Of a stretch of DNA of 64,000 nt, positions 1 to 8,235 are shown piece after piece (positions within the stretch are counted from its first letter, which is position 1; every line of letters begins with the position of its first letter). The stretch is from Prevotellaceae bacterium (GTDB lineage Bacteria > Bacteroidota > Bacteroidia > Bacteroidales > Bacteroidaceae): positions 100,753 to 164,752 of the forward strand of contig JAQYET010000069.1 in NCBI GenBank assembly GCA_028723525.1. The letters are read 5' to 3'. The translations under genes and the position numbers were made by a program. Below the pieces are notes generated by a model that was given only the letters and a program-made list of their open reading frames with translations, did no database searches and had not been told where the DNA came from.

Positions 1-182
1 TGTTGCTCCACGACGACCTTCTTGCAACGGGCGGAACGATGAAGGCTTCATGCAACCTCGTCAAGAAGTTCAACCCCAAAAAGGTATATATAAACTTCAT
101 CATAGAACTCGTTAACGAGGGATTTGAGGGAAGGAATATCTTCGACAAGGATATAGAAGTGAGCACCCTAATTCAGGTTTAG
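1..182 (+). CDS. apt: adenine phosphoribosyltransferase, 3' end only
   Basis: The reading frame is open from base 3 and stops at 180-182, giving the last 59 residues. It begins with the PRPP-binding loop of a type I phosphoribosyltransferase (LLHDDLLATGGTMKA) and ends with a short beta-strand tail after FIIELVNEGFEGR, as in Apt, which makes AMP from adenine and PRPP in purine salvage. The 5' part lies left of the window, so start and length cannot be judged. Other PRTases share the loop, but the tail fits Apt best. uvrC follows 81 bases downstream on the same strand, with a parS-like palindrome between them. Confidence 0.85.
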   Translation, partial: LLHDDLLATGGTMKASCNLVKKFNPKKVYINFIIELVNEGFEGRNIFDKDIEVSTLIQV

Positions 183-232
183 TTCTCAGAAAAACATGTC
201 TGTTCCTGCCAAAAAACGACAGGTCCAGACCA

Positions 233-248
233 TGTTCCACGTGGAACA
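233..248. promoter_or_regulatory. parS: parS-like centromere site (ParB/Spo0J binding)
   Basis: TGTTCCACGTGGAACA is a perfect 16-bp palindrome between apt and uvrC. The known bacterial parS consensus is TGTTTCACGTGAAACA, so this differs only by one symmetric pair of changes that preserve the dyad. It ends 15 bases before the uvrC start codon. parS sites normally cluster near oriC, and the candidate origin in this window is about 29 kb away. No parA or parB gene is seen here. Confidence 0.75.
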
Positions 249-263
249 AGCACATAACGTCTG

Positions 264-2099
264 ATGAAAAAAGAAGAAAACGACGCCCGATTGGAGCATC
301 TTAAAAGCATAGTGACATCCCTCCCTTCACAACCCGGCTGCTACCAGTATTACGACAGGGAGGGAACAGTCATCTATGTAGGTAAGGCGAAAAGCCTGAA
401 AAACCGGGTCTCGTCTTATTTCCACAAAGAAGTAGATCGCTTCAAGACAAAAGTACTTGTGAGCAAGATATGGAACATCACCTACACCGTGGTGAATACG
501 GAGGAGGATGCGCTGCTACTTGAGAACTCACTGATAAAGAAATACCAGCCGAAATACAACATTTTGCTGAAAGACGGAAAGACTTATCCGAGCATCTGCA
601 TCACCAAAGAACTCTTTCCAAGGATATTCTCCACGCGCAACATCAACAAGAAGTGGGGGCAGTATTACGGTCCGTATTCAAACGTAAGCACCATGTACGG
701 ACTGCTCGACATCATAAAGGAACTCTTCCACCCACGCACCTGCCGCTTCCCTATCACGCAGGAGGGAATAAAGTCGGGGAAATACAAGCCCTGCCTCGAA
801 TACCACATACACAACTGCGGCGCGCCATGTGTGGGAAAACAGACCTGCGAAGACTACACCCAGAACATCGTTCAGGCGCGGGAAATACTGAAAGGTAACA
901 CCCGGGAGGTGCAGAAAATGATATACGAAAAGATGATGCAGGCAGCCGAGGAACTGCGCTTCGAAGAGGCAGAAATGCTGAAACGCCGCTATTCACTGCT
1001 CGAAAGGTTTGCCTCAAAGAGCGAAGTTGTGAGCCACAGCATCACCAACGTTGACGTATTCACCCTCACAAACGACGACACAAAGGCTTACATCAACTAT
1101 CTGCACGTGACTAACGGTGCAATAAATCAAGCCCTTACGTTTGAGTTTAAGAAGAAACTCGACGAGAGCGAAGACGACATTCTCACCACCGGCATAATGC
1201 AGATACGCGAGCAGGTGGGCAGCGACGCCACCGAGATAATATTGCCTTTCGAACCCGAAACGCAGATACCCAACGCCACAATCATCGTGCCACGGCGAGG
1301 CGACAAGAAACACCTGCTGGAACTCTCGGCAATGAACGGAAAACAGTATCGTTTCGACCGACTCAAGCAGGCAGAGAAACTAAACCCCGAACAGAAACAA
1401 ACGCGACTGATGAAGGAACTGCAGAAGGCTCTCGGAATGAAGAAAATGCCATACCACATAGAGTGTTTCGACAATTCCAACATCTCCGGCACCGACGCCG
1501 TGGCTGGCTGCGTGGTGTTCAAAGGCATGAAACCAAGCAAGAAAGACTACCGTAAGTATAACATAAAAAGCGTTGCCGGACCCGATGACTACGCCTCAAT
1601 GAAAGAGGTGGTGCGCCGCCGATACACCCGCATGATTGACGAAGAACAGCCCCTACCCGACCTCATCATCACCGACGGAGGCAAGGGACAGATGGAGGTT
1701 GTGAGGCAAGTCGTGGAAGACGAACTCCACCTTGACATCGCCATTGCAGGTCTGGCAAAAGACGGTCGCCACCGAACCAACGAACTGCTCTACGGCTTTC
1801 CCCCGGCAACAATAGGCATGAAGACAGACTCCGAACTGTTTCACATCCTCACCCGGCTGCAAGACGAGGTTCACCGCTACGCCATAACCTTCCACCGCGA
1901 CAAACGCTCGAAGCACGCACTGCACTCTGAACTCGACGACATACGCGGCATAGGGGAAAAGACAAAAGACCTGCTGATAAAGAGACTGAAAAGTATCAAG
2001 CAAATAAAATTATCTGATTTACAGATACTTACAGAAATTATCGGGAAACAGAAAGCCAACATCATATACTCACATTTCCACCCACAAGACACCAATTAA
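264..2099 (+). CDS. uvrC: UvrABC system subunit C (excinuclease, dual incision)
   Basis: UvrC makes both incisions flanking a DNA lesion in nucleotide excision repair with UvrA and UvrB. The 611-residue product has the family's usual length and domain order: N-terminal GIY-YIG nuclease at about 20-100 (PGCYQYYDREG, VIYVGKAKSLKNRV), a cysteine-containing segment near 170-195, a UVR UvrB-binding helix near 205-240 (AAEELRFEEAEMLKRR), the RNase H-like nuclease half starting near 395 (IECFDNSNISG), and a C-terminal helix-hairpin-helix (DIRGIGEKTKDLL). The start is the first ATG after the parS-like palindrome. No clear promoter of its own is visible, so cotranscription with apt is possible. Confidence 0.97.
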   Translation: MKKEENDARLEHLKSIVTSLPSQPGCYQYYDREGTVIYVGKAKSLKNRVSSYFHKEVDRFKTKVLVSKIWNITYTVVNTEEDALLLENSLIKKYQPKYNILLKDGKTYPSICITKELFPRIFSTRNINKKWGQYYGPYSNVSTMYGLLDIIKELFHPRTCRFPITQEGIKSGKYKPCLEYHIHNCGAPCVGKQTCEDYTQNIVQAREILKGNTREVQKMIYEKMMQAAEELRFEEAEMLKRRYSLLERFASKSEVVSHSITNVDVFTLTNDDTKAYINYLHVTNGAINQALTFEFKKKLDESEDDILTTGIMQIREQVGSDATEIILPFEPETQIPNATIIVPRRGDKKHLLELSAMNGKQYRFDRLKQAEKLNPEQKQTRLMKELQKALGMKKMPYHIECFDNSNISGTDAVAGCVVFKGMKPSKKDYRKYNIKSVAGPDDYASMKEVVRRRYTRMIDEEQPLPDLIITDGGKGQMEVVRQVVEDELHLDIAIAGLAKDGRHRTNELLYGFPPATIGMKTDSELFHILTRLQDEVHRYAITFHRDKRSKHALHSELDDIRGIGEKTKDLLIKRLKSIKQIKLSDLQILTEIIGKQKANIIYSHFHPQDTN

Positions 2100-2157
2100 C
2101 ACCCTCTCTGCCTGCAGTTTACACCCAACCGCTCCATAATCCGTGGCGTGACATAAA

Positions 2158-2245
2158 GTAAAATCGGCGAAACTGCCGAGCAAATTCGGCGAAATTACTT
2201 TGCAAAATCGCCGAAATTGCAGAGTAAAATCGGCGATTTTACTTT
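2158..2245. repeat. 22-bp tandem repeat cluster A (4 units)
   Basis: Four head-to-tail 22-bp units at 2158-2179, 2180-2201, 2202-2223 and 2224-2245. Each starts G[T/C]AAA and has the core TCGGCGA or TCGCCGA flanked by A/T tracts; the last unit is the near-perfect dyad GTAAAATCGGCGATTTTAC. It lies between uvrC and dtd, and ends about 50 bases upstream of the dtd -33 element. Five other clusters with the same unit and phase occur in this window. No spacers, so this is not a CRISPR array. Confidence 0.9.
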
Positions 2246-2294
2246 TCCATAGAGCATGTATCAGGAGTCGAAAAGGCAGAAAAGGCTGTCTAAA

Positions 2295-2326
2295 ATTGCA
2301 CAATCAGAGAAAAAACACTAACTTTG
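2295..2326 (+). promoter_or_regulatory. dtd promoter (Bacteroidetes -33/-7 type), probably leaderless
   Basis: ATTG at 2295-2298, 20 bases, then TAACTTTG at 2319-2326, matching the Bacteroidetes TTTG / TAnnTTTG pattern. The dtd ATG is only 4 bases after the -7 element, so transcription should begin at or next to the start codon. Confidence 0.65.
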
Positions 2327-2330
2327 CACT

Positions 2331-2783
2331 ATGAGAATCGTAATACAGAGAGTGAGTAGTGCGAGCGTTACCATCGGCGGGAACGTGAAATCTGCCATCG
2401 GAAAAGGCTATCTGATACTCATGGGAGTGGAGGAAAGCGACTCTGAAAGCGATGCCGAATGGTTGGTGAAGAAGGTTGTCGGACTGCGCGTTTTCGACGA
2501 TGAGAACGGCGTGATGAACCTCAACATCGGTCAGGTGGGCGGCGAGATACTCGTTGTGAGCCAATTCACGCTGTTTGCAAGCACCAAGAAGGGCAATCGT
2601 CCCTCATGGCTGAGGGCAGCCCGCCACGAGATTTCCGTGCCGCTATACGAGTTCTTTTGCCGCCGGCTGAAGGAGGAAATGGGCAGAAAGGTGGGCACAG
2701 GCGAGTTCGGGGCAGACATGAAGGTTCTGCTCGTGAACGACGGACCGGTCACTATCTGCATTGACACCAAGAACAAAGAGTAA
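2331..2783 (+). CDS. dtd: D-aminoacyl-tRNA deacylase
   Basis: Hydrolyses D-aminoacyl-tRNAs (and mischarged glycyl-tRNA-Ala), keeping D-amino acids out of translation. The 150-residue product has the normal Dtd length and both active-site signatures: SQFTLFA near residue 80 and the C-terminal NDGPVTICID, which carries the cross-subunit Gly-Pro motif of the dimer interface. The start MRIVIQRVSSASV is the canonical Dtd N-terminus. A -7 promoter element sits 4 bases before the ATG, so the mRNA is probably leaderless. It is followed at 75 bases by a MazG-like hydrolase and then deoC on the same strand. Confidence 0.96.
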   Translation: MRIVIQRVSSASVTIGGNVKSAIGKGYLILMGVEESDSESDAEWLVKKVVGLRVFDDENGVMNLNIGQVGGEILVVSQFTLFASTKKGNRPSWLRAARHEISVPLYEFFCRRLKEEMGRKVGTGEFGADMKVLLVNDGPVTICIDTKNKE

Positions 2784-2858
2784 GACAATCGCGGCGCAAA
2801 CGTGTGTCCATAGCCAAGCATGAGTTGGCTGCATACCCCTTAGACAAACATCATCAGT

Positions 2859-3251
2859 ATGGAACATAACGAAAAAGAAACAAGGCATATAGCCCACTTC
2901 GTTGAAGACAATGGCAAGTCGCTCACCATCGGCGATATGCAGGCTGCCGTTGACGAGTGGGTTAAGACCTACGGAGTGCGCTATTTCTCCGAGCTGACCA
3001 ATATGGCATGCCTCACCGAGGAGGTGGGAGAACTGGCACGGGTCATCTCCAGACGCTATGGCGACCAGAGTTTCAAGGAGGGCGAGAAGTCCAACCTCGG
3101 CGAAGAAATGGCAGATGTGCTGTGGGTGCTTGTGTGCCTTGCAAACCAAACCGGGACAGACCTTACGGAGGAGTTGAGGAAGAGTTTCATCAAGAAAACC
3201 ACCCGAGACAACATGCGTCACCGTCAAAACCCGAAACTGAAGGAACAATAA
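2859..3251 (+). CDS. MazG-like nucleotide pyrophosphohydrolase
   Basis: A 130-residue all-alpha NTP pyrophosphohydrolase of the MazG superfamily. The metal-binding signature is visible as EEVGELARV around residue 54 and, some 25 residues later, EEMADVLWVLVCL, the paired ExxE and ExxD helices that hold Mg2+. Such enzymes hydrolyse (d)NTPs to monophosphates and may act as house-cleaning enzymes; the substrate cannot be read from sequence. It sits between dtd and deoC (19 bases before deoC), which fits a small nucleotide-metabolism operon. Confidence 0.88.
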   Translation: MEHNEKETRHIAHFVEDNGKSLTIGDMQAAVDEWVKTYGVRYFSELTNMACLTEEVGELARVISRRYGDQSFKEGEKSNLGEEMADVLWVLVCLANQTGTDLTEELRKSFIKKTTRDNMRHRQNPKLKEQ

Positions 3252-3270
3252 TTCATTAAACATACACACA

Positions 3271-4161
3271 ATGGAACAGAAAAACAAGTATGAGCAGGCT
3301 CTCGAAAAGTATAACTGCGACATCAATGATGCCGAGGTGAAGGAGGCTGTGAAGAAGATTATCGCAGAGAAAGTGCATGAGAACGACACAATGGAGGTGA
3401 AGAAATTCCTCTTCGGAAGTATCGAACTGACAACCCTGAAGACCACCGACTCGGAGGAGAGCGTTATGGCTTTCACCGAGAGAGTGAACAAGTTCGACGA
3501 GGAATACGCTGACATGCCCCACGTTGCCACCATTTGCGTCTATCCCTGTTTTGCCAAAACGGTGGCAGAAACGCTTGAGGTGGAGGGTGTAGAGATTGCC
3601 TGTGTGAGCGGCAGTTTCCCCTCTTCGCAGGCCCGCATCGAGGTTAAGGTGGCAGAAACGGCACTCGCAATAAAAGACGGTGCAACCGAAATAGACATGG
3701 TTATGTCTGTGGGAAAGTTCCTCTCGGGCGACTATGAGGGCGTTTGCGACGACATACAGGAGATAAAGGCAGCCTGCGGCGGGCACGACCTGAAGGTTAT
3801 CCTCGAAACAGGCGACATCGTTACGGCGTCTAACATCAAGAAAGCGTCTATTCTGTCGATGTATGCCGGTGCCGACTACATCAAGACTTCCACCGGAAAA
3901 GAGAAAATTTCTGCCACTCCGGAGGCGGCTTATGTGATGTGCCAAGCCATAAAGGAATACTACGACGAGACCGGCATACAGATAGGCTTCAAACCTGCCG
4001 GCGGCATCAACACGGTGATGGATGCCATCACTTACTATACGATAGTAAAGGAAGTGCTCGGTGAGAAGTGGCTCACCAACAAGCTGTTCCGCCTCGGAAC
4101 AAGCCGTCTTGCCAACCTGCTGATAAGCGAAATAGAGGGCAGAGAGGTAAAATTCTTCTAA
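3271..4161 (+). CDS. deoC: deoxyribose-phosphate aldolase
   Basis: Cleaves 2-deoxyribose-5-phosphate to glyceraldehyde-3-phosphate and acetaldehyde in deoxynucleoside catabolism. The 296-residue product is the longer class of DeoC. Schiff-base and active-site segments are visible: ATICVYPCF, the EIDMVMS strand, DLKVILETGDI, and ADYIKTSTGKEK with the catalytic lysine, then IGFKPAGGI near the C terminus. The gene closes the rightward dtd-mazG-like-deoC group and is followed by a strong hairpin at 4174-4220. Confidence 0.96.
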   Translation: MEQKNKYEQALEKYNCDINDAEVKEAVKKIIAEKVHENDTMEVKKFLFGSIELTTLKTTDSEESVMAFTERVNKFDEEYADMPHVATICVYPCFAKTVAETLEVEGVEIACVSGSFPSSQARIEVKVAETALAIKDGATEIDMVMSVGKFLSGDYEGVCDDIQEIKAACGGHDLKVILETGDIVTASNIKKASILSMYAGADYIKTSTGKEKISATPEAAYVMCQAIKEYYDETGIQIGFKPAGGINTVMDAITYYTIVKEVLGEKWLTNKLFRLGTSRLANLLISEIEGREVKFF

Positions 4162-4173
4162 TATCCATAAACT

Positions 4174-4220
4174 GTTTTAAGCGGTTAGGGGATTATTTTC
4201 CACCCCCTAACCGCTTAAAC
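4174..4220. terminator. bidirectional intrinsic terminator between deoC and polyprenyl synthetase
   Basis: Arms GTTTTAAGCGGTTAGGGG (4174-4191) and CCCCTAACCGCTTAAAC (4204-4220) pair over about 17 bp with an A/T-rich loop of 12 bases. It sits 12 bases after deoC; the A/T ends give U-tracts in both directions. Confidence 0.85.
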
Positions 4221-4365
4221 ATACCCTTTCTCACTTCCCTGCTCTCTCAAACGAGCATCCGTTGTTCGTGCCTATTCTCTCTCACCGTGCGGTAAGAAAC
4301 AGTCGAGGAGTCGCACTTCATGCCCTCCAAGATGTCCGAGGAATGCCGATAAATCTGCTTTTCAG

Positions 4366-5349
4366 TTATTTATTGCGATGCACTATAAAGTCGATATACG
4401 CCGTGAGAGCGCGTTTTATGTCGTCTTTTTCTACGTTGCGGTCGATGAATTGCTGTGCAAGGTTTCTGAAATGTTCCATCTTTCGCTCCGCATATTCTAT
4501 TCCGCCGTTCTCTTTTGTGAACGCCACTAAAGTGCCGATTTCATCGGTCGTGACGGTGTGTTGCTTCACCTTTCCTGCCAGTTCGAGCATCTCTTTGTTG
4601 CCGGTGGAATTGAGCGCATAGATTACCGGCAGCGTAAGCTTGCCCTCTGCCATGTCATTTCCTGTGGGCTTACCAATCTCCGCCGAGTCGTAATAGTCGA
4701 AAATATCGTCTCTTATCTGGAAAGCAAGACCTATGTTCCTACCGAATTCTCTCGCCTCGGCAAGCTCTTCCTCCCCCACTCCTGCCGACAGCGCACCCAT
4801 TTCGCAGCACGACTCGAACAGGGCGGCGGTCTTCTGTCTAATCACCTGATAATAAACCTCTTCAGAGATGTCTTCATTGTCTATGTTGGTCAGCTGCAAC
4901 ACCTCCCCTGCCGACAGTGTCTGCCCCAGCCGTGCAAGTTTTTTTATAATCAGTTCGTTGTCTGTCTCTGCCACTCTCAGCAATGCCGACGAGAGAATAA
5001 AGTCGCCAACGAGCACTGCCACCTTATTGTTATACGTGGCATTTACAGACGCCTGTCCGCGCCGTTCGTTGCTCTCGTCAACCACATCGTCGTGAACAAG
5101 ACTCGCCGTGTGCAGCAGTTCCAGCCCCACAGCAGCCCTCTGGGTCATGTCACTCACCCCGCCGTAGTTCTTGGCAATAAGCAGGATAAGCATAGGTCGC
5201 ATGCGCTTGCCACCGCGTTGGCGTATGTGGTCAAGCACGTTCTGCAACAATCCGTACTCATGTTCCAGCGTAGAATTGAACAGACCGATAAATTCAGCCA
5301 GTTCGTTACTAATGGGTTGTTTTATGATTGACAGGAAGTCCATAAACAT
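4366..5349 (-). CDS. polyprenyl diphosphate synthase (trans, long-chain)
   Basis: Head-to-tail condensation of isopentenyl units onto an allylic diphosphate, probably making the menaquinone side chain. Both aspartate-rich motifs are present: FARM-like DDVVDESNERRG near residue 90 and SARM DDIFDYYDSAEIGKPTGND near 215. The 327-residue length fits octaprenyl/solanesyl-type synthases; chain length is not predictable here. Two starts are possible, ATG at 5349 or in-frame ATG at 5343. A -7 element for this strand (TAACTTTG-like, read as TAATTTTG at 5361-5368) gives a leader of only a few bases. It is divergent from polA. Confidence 0.93.
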   Translation of the reverse strand: MFMDFLSIIKQPISNELAEFIGLFNSTLEHEYGLLQNVLDHIRQRGGKRMRPMLILLIAKNYGGVSDMTQRAAVGLELLHTASLVHDDVVDESNERRGQASVNATYNNKVAVLVGDFILSSALLRVAETDNELIIKKLARLGQTLSAGEVLQLTNIDNEDISEEVYYQVIRQKTAALFESCCEMGALSAGVGEEELAEAREFGRNIGLAFQIRDDIFDYYDSAEIGKPTGNDMAEGKLTLPVIYALNSTGNKEMLELAGKVKQHTVTTDEIGTLVAFTKENGGIEYAERKMEHFRNLAQQFIDRNVEKDDIKRALTAYIDFIVHRNK

Positions 5350-5360
5350 TAAATTTGCGA

Positions 5361-5408
5361 CAAAATTAGTGTTTTTATCGCATTTATGGAAAAGTTTTTG
5401 TAATTTTG
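5361..5408. promoter_or_regulatory. divergent promoters for polyprenyl synthetase (-) and polA (+)
   Basis: On the minus strand TAATTTTG (5361-5368) lies 11 bases before the synthetase ATG. On the plus strand TAATTTTG (5401-5408) lies 20 bases before the polA ATG. Both match TAnnTTTG. The two -33 regions overlap in the 30-base space between them, so the genes may compete for polymerase. Confidence 0.55.
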
Positions 5409-5428
5409 AGCGTAAAATAAGTATATTT

Positions 5429-8194
5429 ATGGAGAAATTGTTTCTTTTAGACGCATACGCACTTATCTATCGGGCATATTATGCTTTCATAAAAAACCCG
5501 AGAATCAATTCGAAAGGGCTTAACACTTCTGCCATAATGGGCTTCTGCAACACCCTTCACGAGGTGCTGGAAAAGGAAAAACCTACACATATCGGCGTGG
5601 CATTCGACCCCCACGGACCCACTTTCCGCTCTGAGGCATTCCCCGAATACAAGGCGCAACGCGAGGCAACGCCGGAGGACATACGTGCTTCTGTGCCAAT
5701 AATAAAGAACATTCTCGCAGCAATGAACATCCCCACGCTCGAGGCTGAGGGCTTCGAGGCAGACGACGTGATAGGCACCTTGGCTATGAAAAGCGGTGGG
5801 GCGGGCGTACCAACATATATGCTCACACCCGACAAAGACTACGGTCAACTTGTCGGCGGCAACGTTTTCATCTATCGTCCGCGGCATGGCGGAGGCTACG
5901 AGATGCTCGACGCCGATGCCGTTTGCAGGAAATACGGCATCGCTACCCCACTCCAAGTCATCGACTTGCTCGCACTCATGGGCGACAGTGCCGACAACTT
6001 TCCCGGCTGTCCGGGCGTTGGCGAGAAGACGGCAGTGAAACTCATCACGCAGTTTGGCGACGTAGAACAGTTGCTACAGCACACAAACGAACTCAAAGGG
6101 GCATTGAAGCAAAAAGTGGAATCGGCTGTTGACGACATCCGCATGTCGAAGTTCCTCGCAACGATACGCACCGACGTACCGGTGGAATTGGATTTGGAAA
6201 AACTGAAAGTCACCGACCCCGATGAGACCGCCCTGTGCAAAATCTTCGACGAATTGGAATTTAAGACCCTCTCAAAGAAGTTTTTGAAAAACCAAACAAA
6301 ACCGAAAGAAAATCACGTTATACAGCAAGATTTATTCGGTTTTTTCACGGACGAAACTGCGGAAACAGAAAAAACATCGCACAAATCACAGTTAAATTCC
6401 ATTAAAACCGATTACCAACTGATTGAAGATGAGCGCGAAGCACGCAAAATTTGTGATTTTTTATCAACATACAAAATATTAAGTTTAGACACCGAAACCA
6501 CCTCTACCAATGCTATCGAGGCAGAATTGGTGGGTTTGAGCTTCTCTGTGGAGCCTCACAAGGCGTTCTACGTTGCCATACCCGAGGACAGGGAAAAGGC
6601 ACAAACACTTGTTAACATTTTCAAACCGCTATACGAAAGTCCCGACATACAGAAGGTGGGACAGAACATAAAATACGACCTTGAGGTACTGGCAGCCTAC
6701 GGCGTCACACTCGAAGGCGAGATGTGGGACACCATGATTGCCCATTATCTCATCCAACCTGAACTCCGCCACAACATGGATTACATGGCAGATGTATATC
6801 TCAACTATGAAACGATACACATAGAGGAACTCATCGGACCCAAGGGAAAGAACCAACGGTCTATGCGCTCACTGCCTCCGAAAGATGTTTACAGATATGC
6901 CTGTGAGGATGCCGACATCACACTGCAACTGAAAAACGTGCTCGAACCGAAGCTGAAGGATGCCGGAGTTGACAGGCTTTTCCATGAAATAGAGATGCCT
7001 TTGGTGAGAGTACTTGCCGACATGGAACTCAACGGCGTGAGGATAGACACCGCATCACTCGCCGAAACGTCGGCGGCGTTCTCCGAAAGAATGCTCCAAT
7101 TAGAGCAGAAAATCTACCAACTGGCAGACGAGGAGTTTAATATAGCATCGCCGAAACAAGTGGGCGACGTGCTGTTCGGCAAGATGAAGATAGTGGAAAA
7201 ACCCAAGAAGACAAAGACGGGGCAGTTTGTCACCAGCGAAGAAGTGCTGCAAACGCTGCGACATAAACATGAGATAGTCGATAACATACTGCAACACAGG
7301 GGATTGAAAAAACTCCTCGGCACTTACGTCAACGCCCTTCCCAAGTTGATAAACAAGAAAACCGGGCACATACACACCTCTTTCAATCAGACCGTTACTG
7401 CCACCGGACGACTCTCTTCGTCAGACCCTAACCTGCAGAACATCCCCGTGCGAGGCGAAGACGGAAAGGAAATTCGCAAGGCTTTCATCCCCGACCCGGG
7501 CTGCCTGTTCTTCTCTGCCGACTACAGTCAGATAGAACTGCGCGTCATGGCACACCTCTCCGGCGACCAAAACATGATAAGGGTGTTCAACGAGGGTCAC
7601 GACCTGCATGCGGCAACGGCAGCAACGATATATAAAAAGGAAATCGGCGACGTGACACGCGACGAGCGAACGAAGTCGAAGAGAGCAAATTTCGGCATCA
7701 TCTACGGCATCACCGTCTTCGGACTTGCCGAGCGATTGGAGATAGAAAGAGGAGAAGCAAAGCAGCTGATAGACGGATTTTTTGAAACCTTTCCGCAGGT
7801 TCACCACTACATGAAACAGTCGAAACAAATGGCACGGGAGCAGGGCTACGCCGAGACGGTGTTCCATCGGCGACGCTACCTTGCCGACATCAACTCACAG
7901 AACGTCGTGGTGCGCAACTTCGCCGAGCGCAATGCCATAAACGCTCCGATACAAGGCTCTGCGGCAGACATCATAAAGGTGGCTATGATACGCATCCACA
8001 GGCGTTTCAAGCAACTCGGACTCAAGAGCAAGATGATACTTCAGGTGCACGACGAACTCAACTTCAACGTCTTCCCGGAAGAGAAAGAGACCGTAGAAAA
8101 GGTTGTTATCGAGGAGATGCAGAACGCCTATCGTCTCAAGGTTCCGCTCATTGCCGACTGCGGTTGGGGCGAGAACTGGTTGGAAGCCCACTGA
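5429..8194 (+). CDS. polA: DNA polymerase I (with active-looking 5'-3' and 3'-5' exonucleases)
   Basis: Okazaki fragment processing and repair synthesis. Start MEKLFLLDAYALIYRAYYAF is the canonical PolA N-terminus; the frame is open further upstream but without support. 921 residues. N-terminal 5'-3' exonuclease about 1-290 (GDSADNFPGCPGVGEKTA); 3'-5' exonuclease about 335-520 with the DxE motif kept in LSLDTETTSTN (near 354), so proofreading is probably active; polymerase about 560-921 with motif A SADYSQIELR, motif B TKSKRANFGIIYGI and motif C LQVHDELNF. It is followed by a hairpin shared with the convergent gene. Confidence 0.97.
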   Translation: MEKLFLLDAYALIYRAYYAFIKNPRINSKGLNTSAIMGFCNTLHEVLEKEKPTHIGVAFDPHGPTFRSEAFPEYKAQREATPEDIRASVPIIKNILAAMNIPTLEAEGFEADDVIGTLAMKSGGAGVPTYMLTPDKDYGQLVGGNVFIYRPRHGGGYEMLDADAVCRKYGIATPLQVIDLLALMGDSADNFPGCPGVGEKTAVKLITQFGDVEQLLQHTNELKGALKQKVESAVDDIRMSKFLATIRTDVPVELDLEKLKVTDPDETALCKIFDELEFKTLSKKFLKNQTKPKENHVIQQDLFGFFTDETAETEKTSHKSQLNSIKTDYQLIEDEREARKICDFLSTYKILSLDTETTSTNAIEAELVGLSFSVEPHKAFYVAIPEDREKAQTLVNIFKPLYESPDIQKVGQNIKYDLEVLAAYGVTLEGEMWDTMIAHYLIQPELRHNMDYMADVYLNYETIHIEELIGPKGKNQRSMRSLPPKDVYRYACEDADITLQLKNVLEPKLKDAGVDRLFHEIEMPLVRVLADMELNGVRIDTASLAETSAAFSERMLQLEQKIYQLADEEFNIASPKQVGDVLFGKMKIVEKPKKTKTGQFVTSEEVLQTLRHKHEIVDNILQHRGLKKLLGTYVNALPKLINKKTGHIHTSFNQTVTATGRLSSSDPNLQNIPVRGEDGKEIRKAFIPDPGCLFFSADYSQIELRVMAHLSGDQNMIRVFNEGHDLHAATAATIYKKEIGDVTRDERTKSKRANFGIIYGITVFGLAERLEIERGEAKQLIDGFFETFPQVHHYMKQSKQMAREQGYAETVFHRRRYLADINSQNVVVRNFAERNAINAPIQGSAADIIKVAMIRIHRRFKQLGLKSKMILQVHDELNFNVFPEEKETVEKVVIEEMQNAYRLKVPLIADCGWGENWLEAH

Positions 8195-8200
8195 TTACGG

Positions 8201-8232
8201 CAGCCCACTCCCGGCAATCGGGACGTGGGCTG
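8201..8232. terminator. bidirectional terminator between polA and the CapA-like gene
   Basis: CAGCCCAC (8201-8208) pairs with GTGGGCTG (8225-8232), with an inner CCCG/CGGG stem in the loop. It lies 6 bases after the polA stop and just before the convergent gene's stop at 8236. Confidence 0.75.
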
Positions 8233-8235
8233 TTG

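Noticed and set aside
2158-2245. 22-bp clusters considered as degenerate CRISPR arrays
   Set aside because: Units abut with no spacers and number exactly four; no cas genes nearby.
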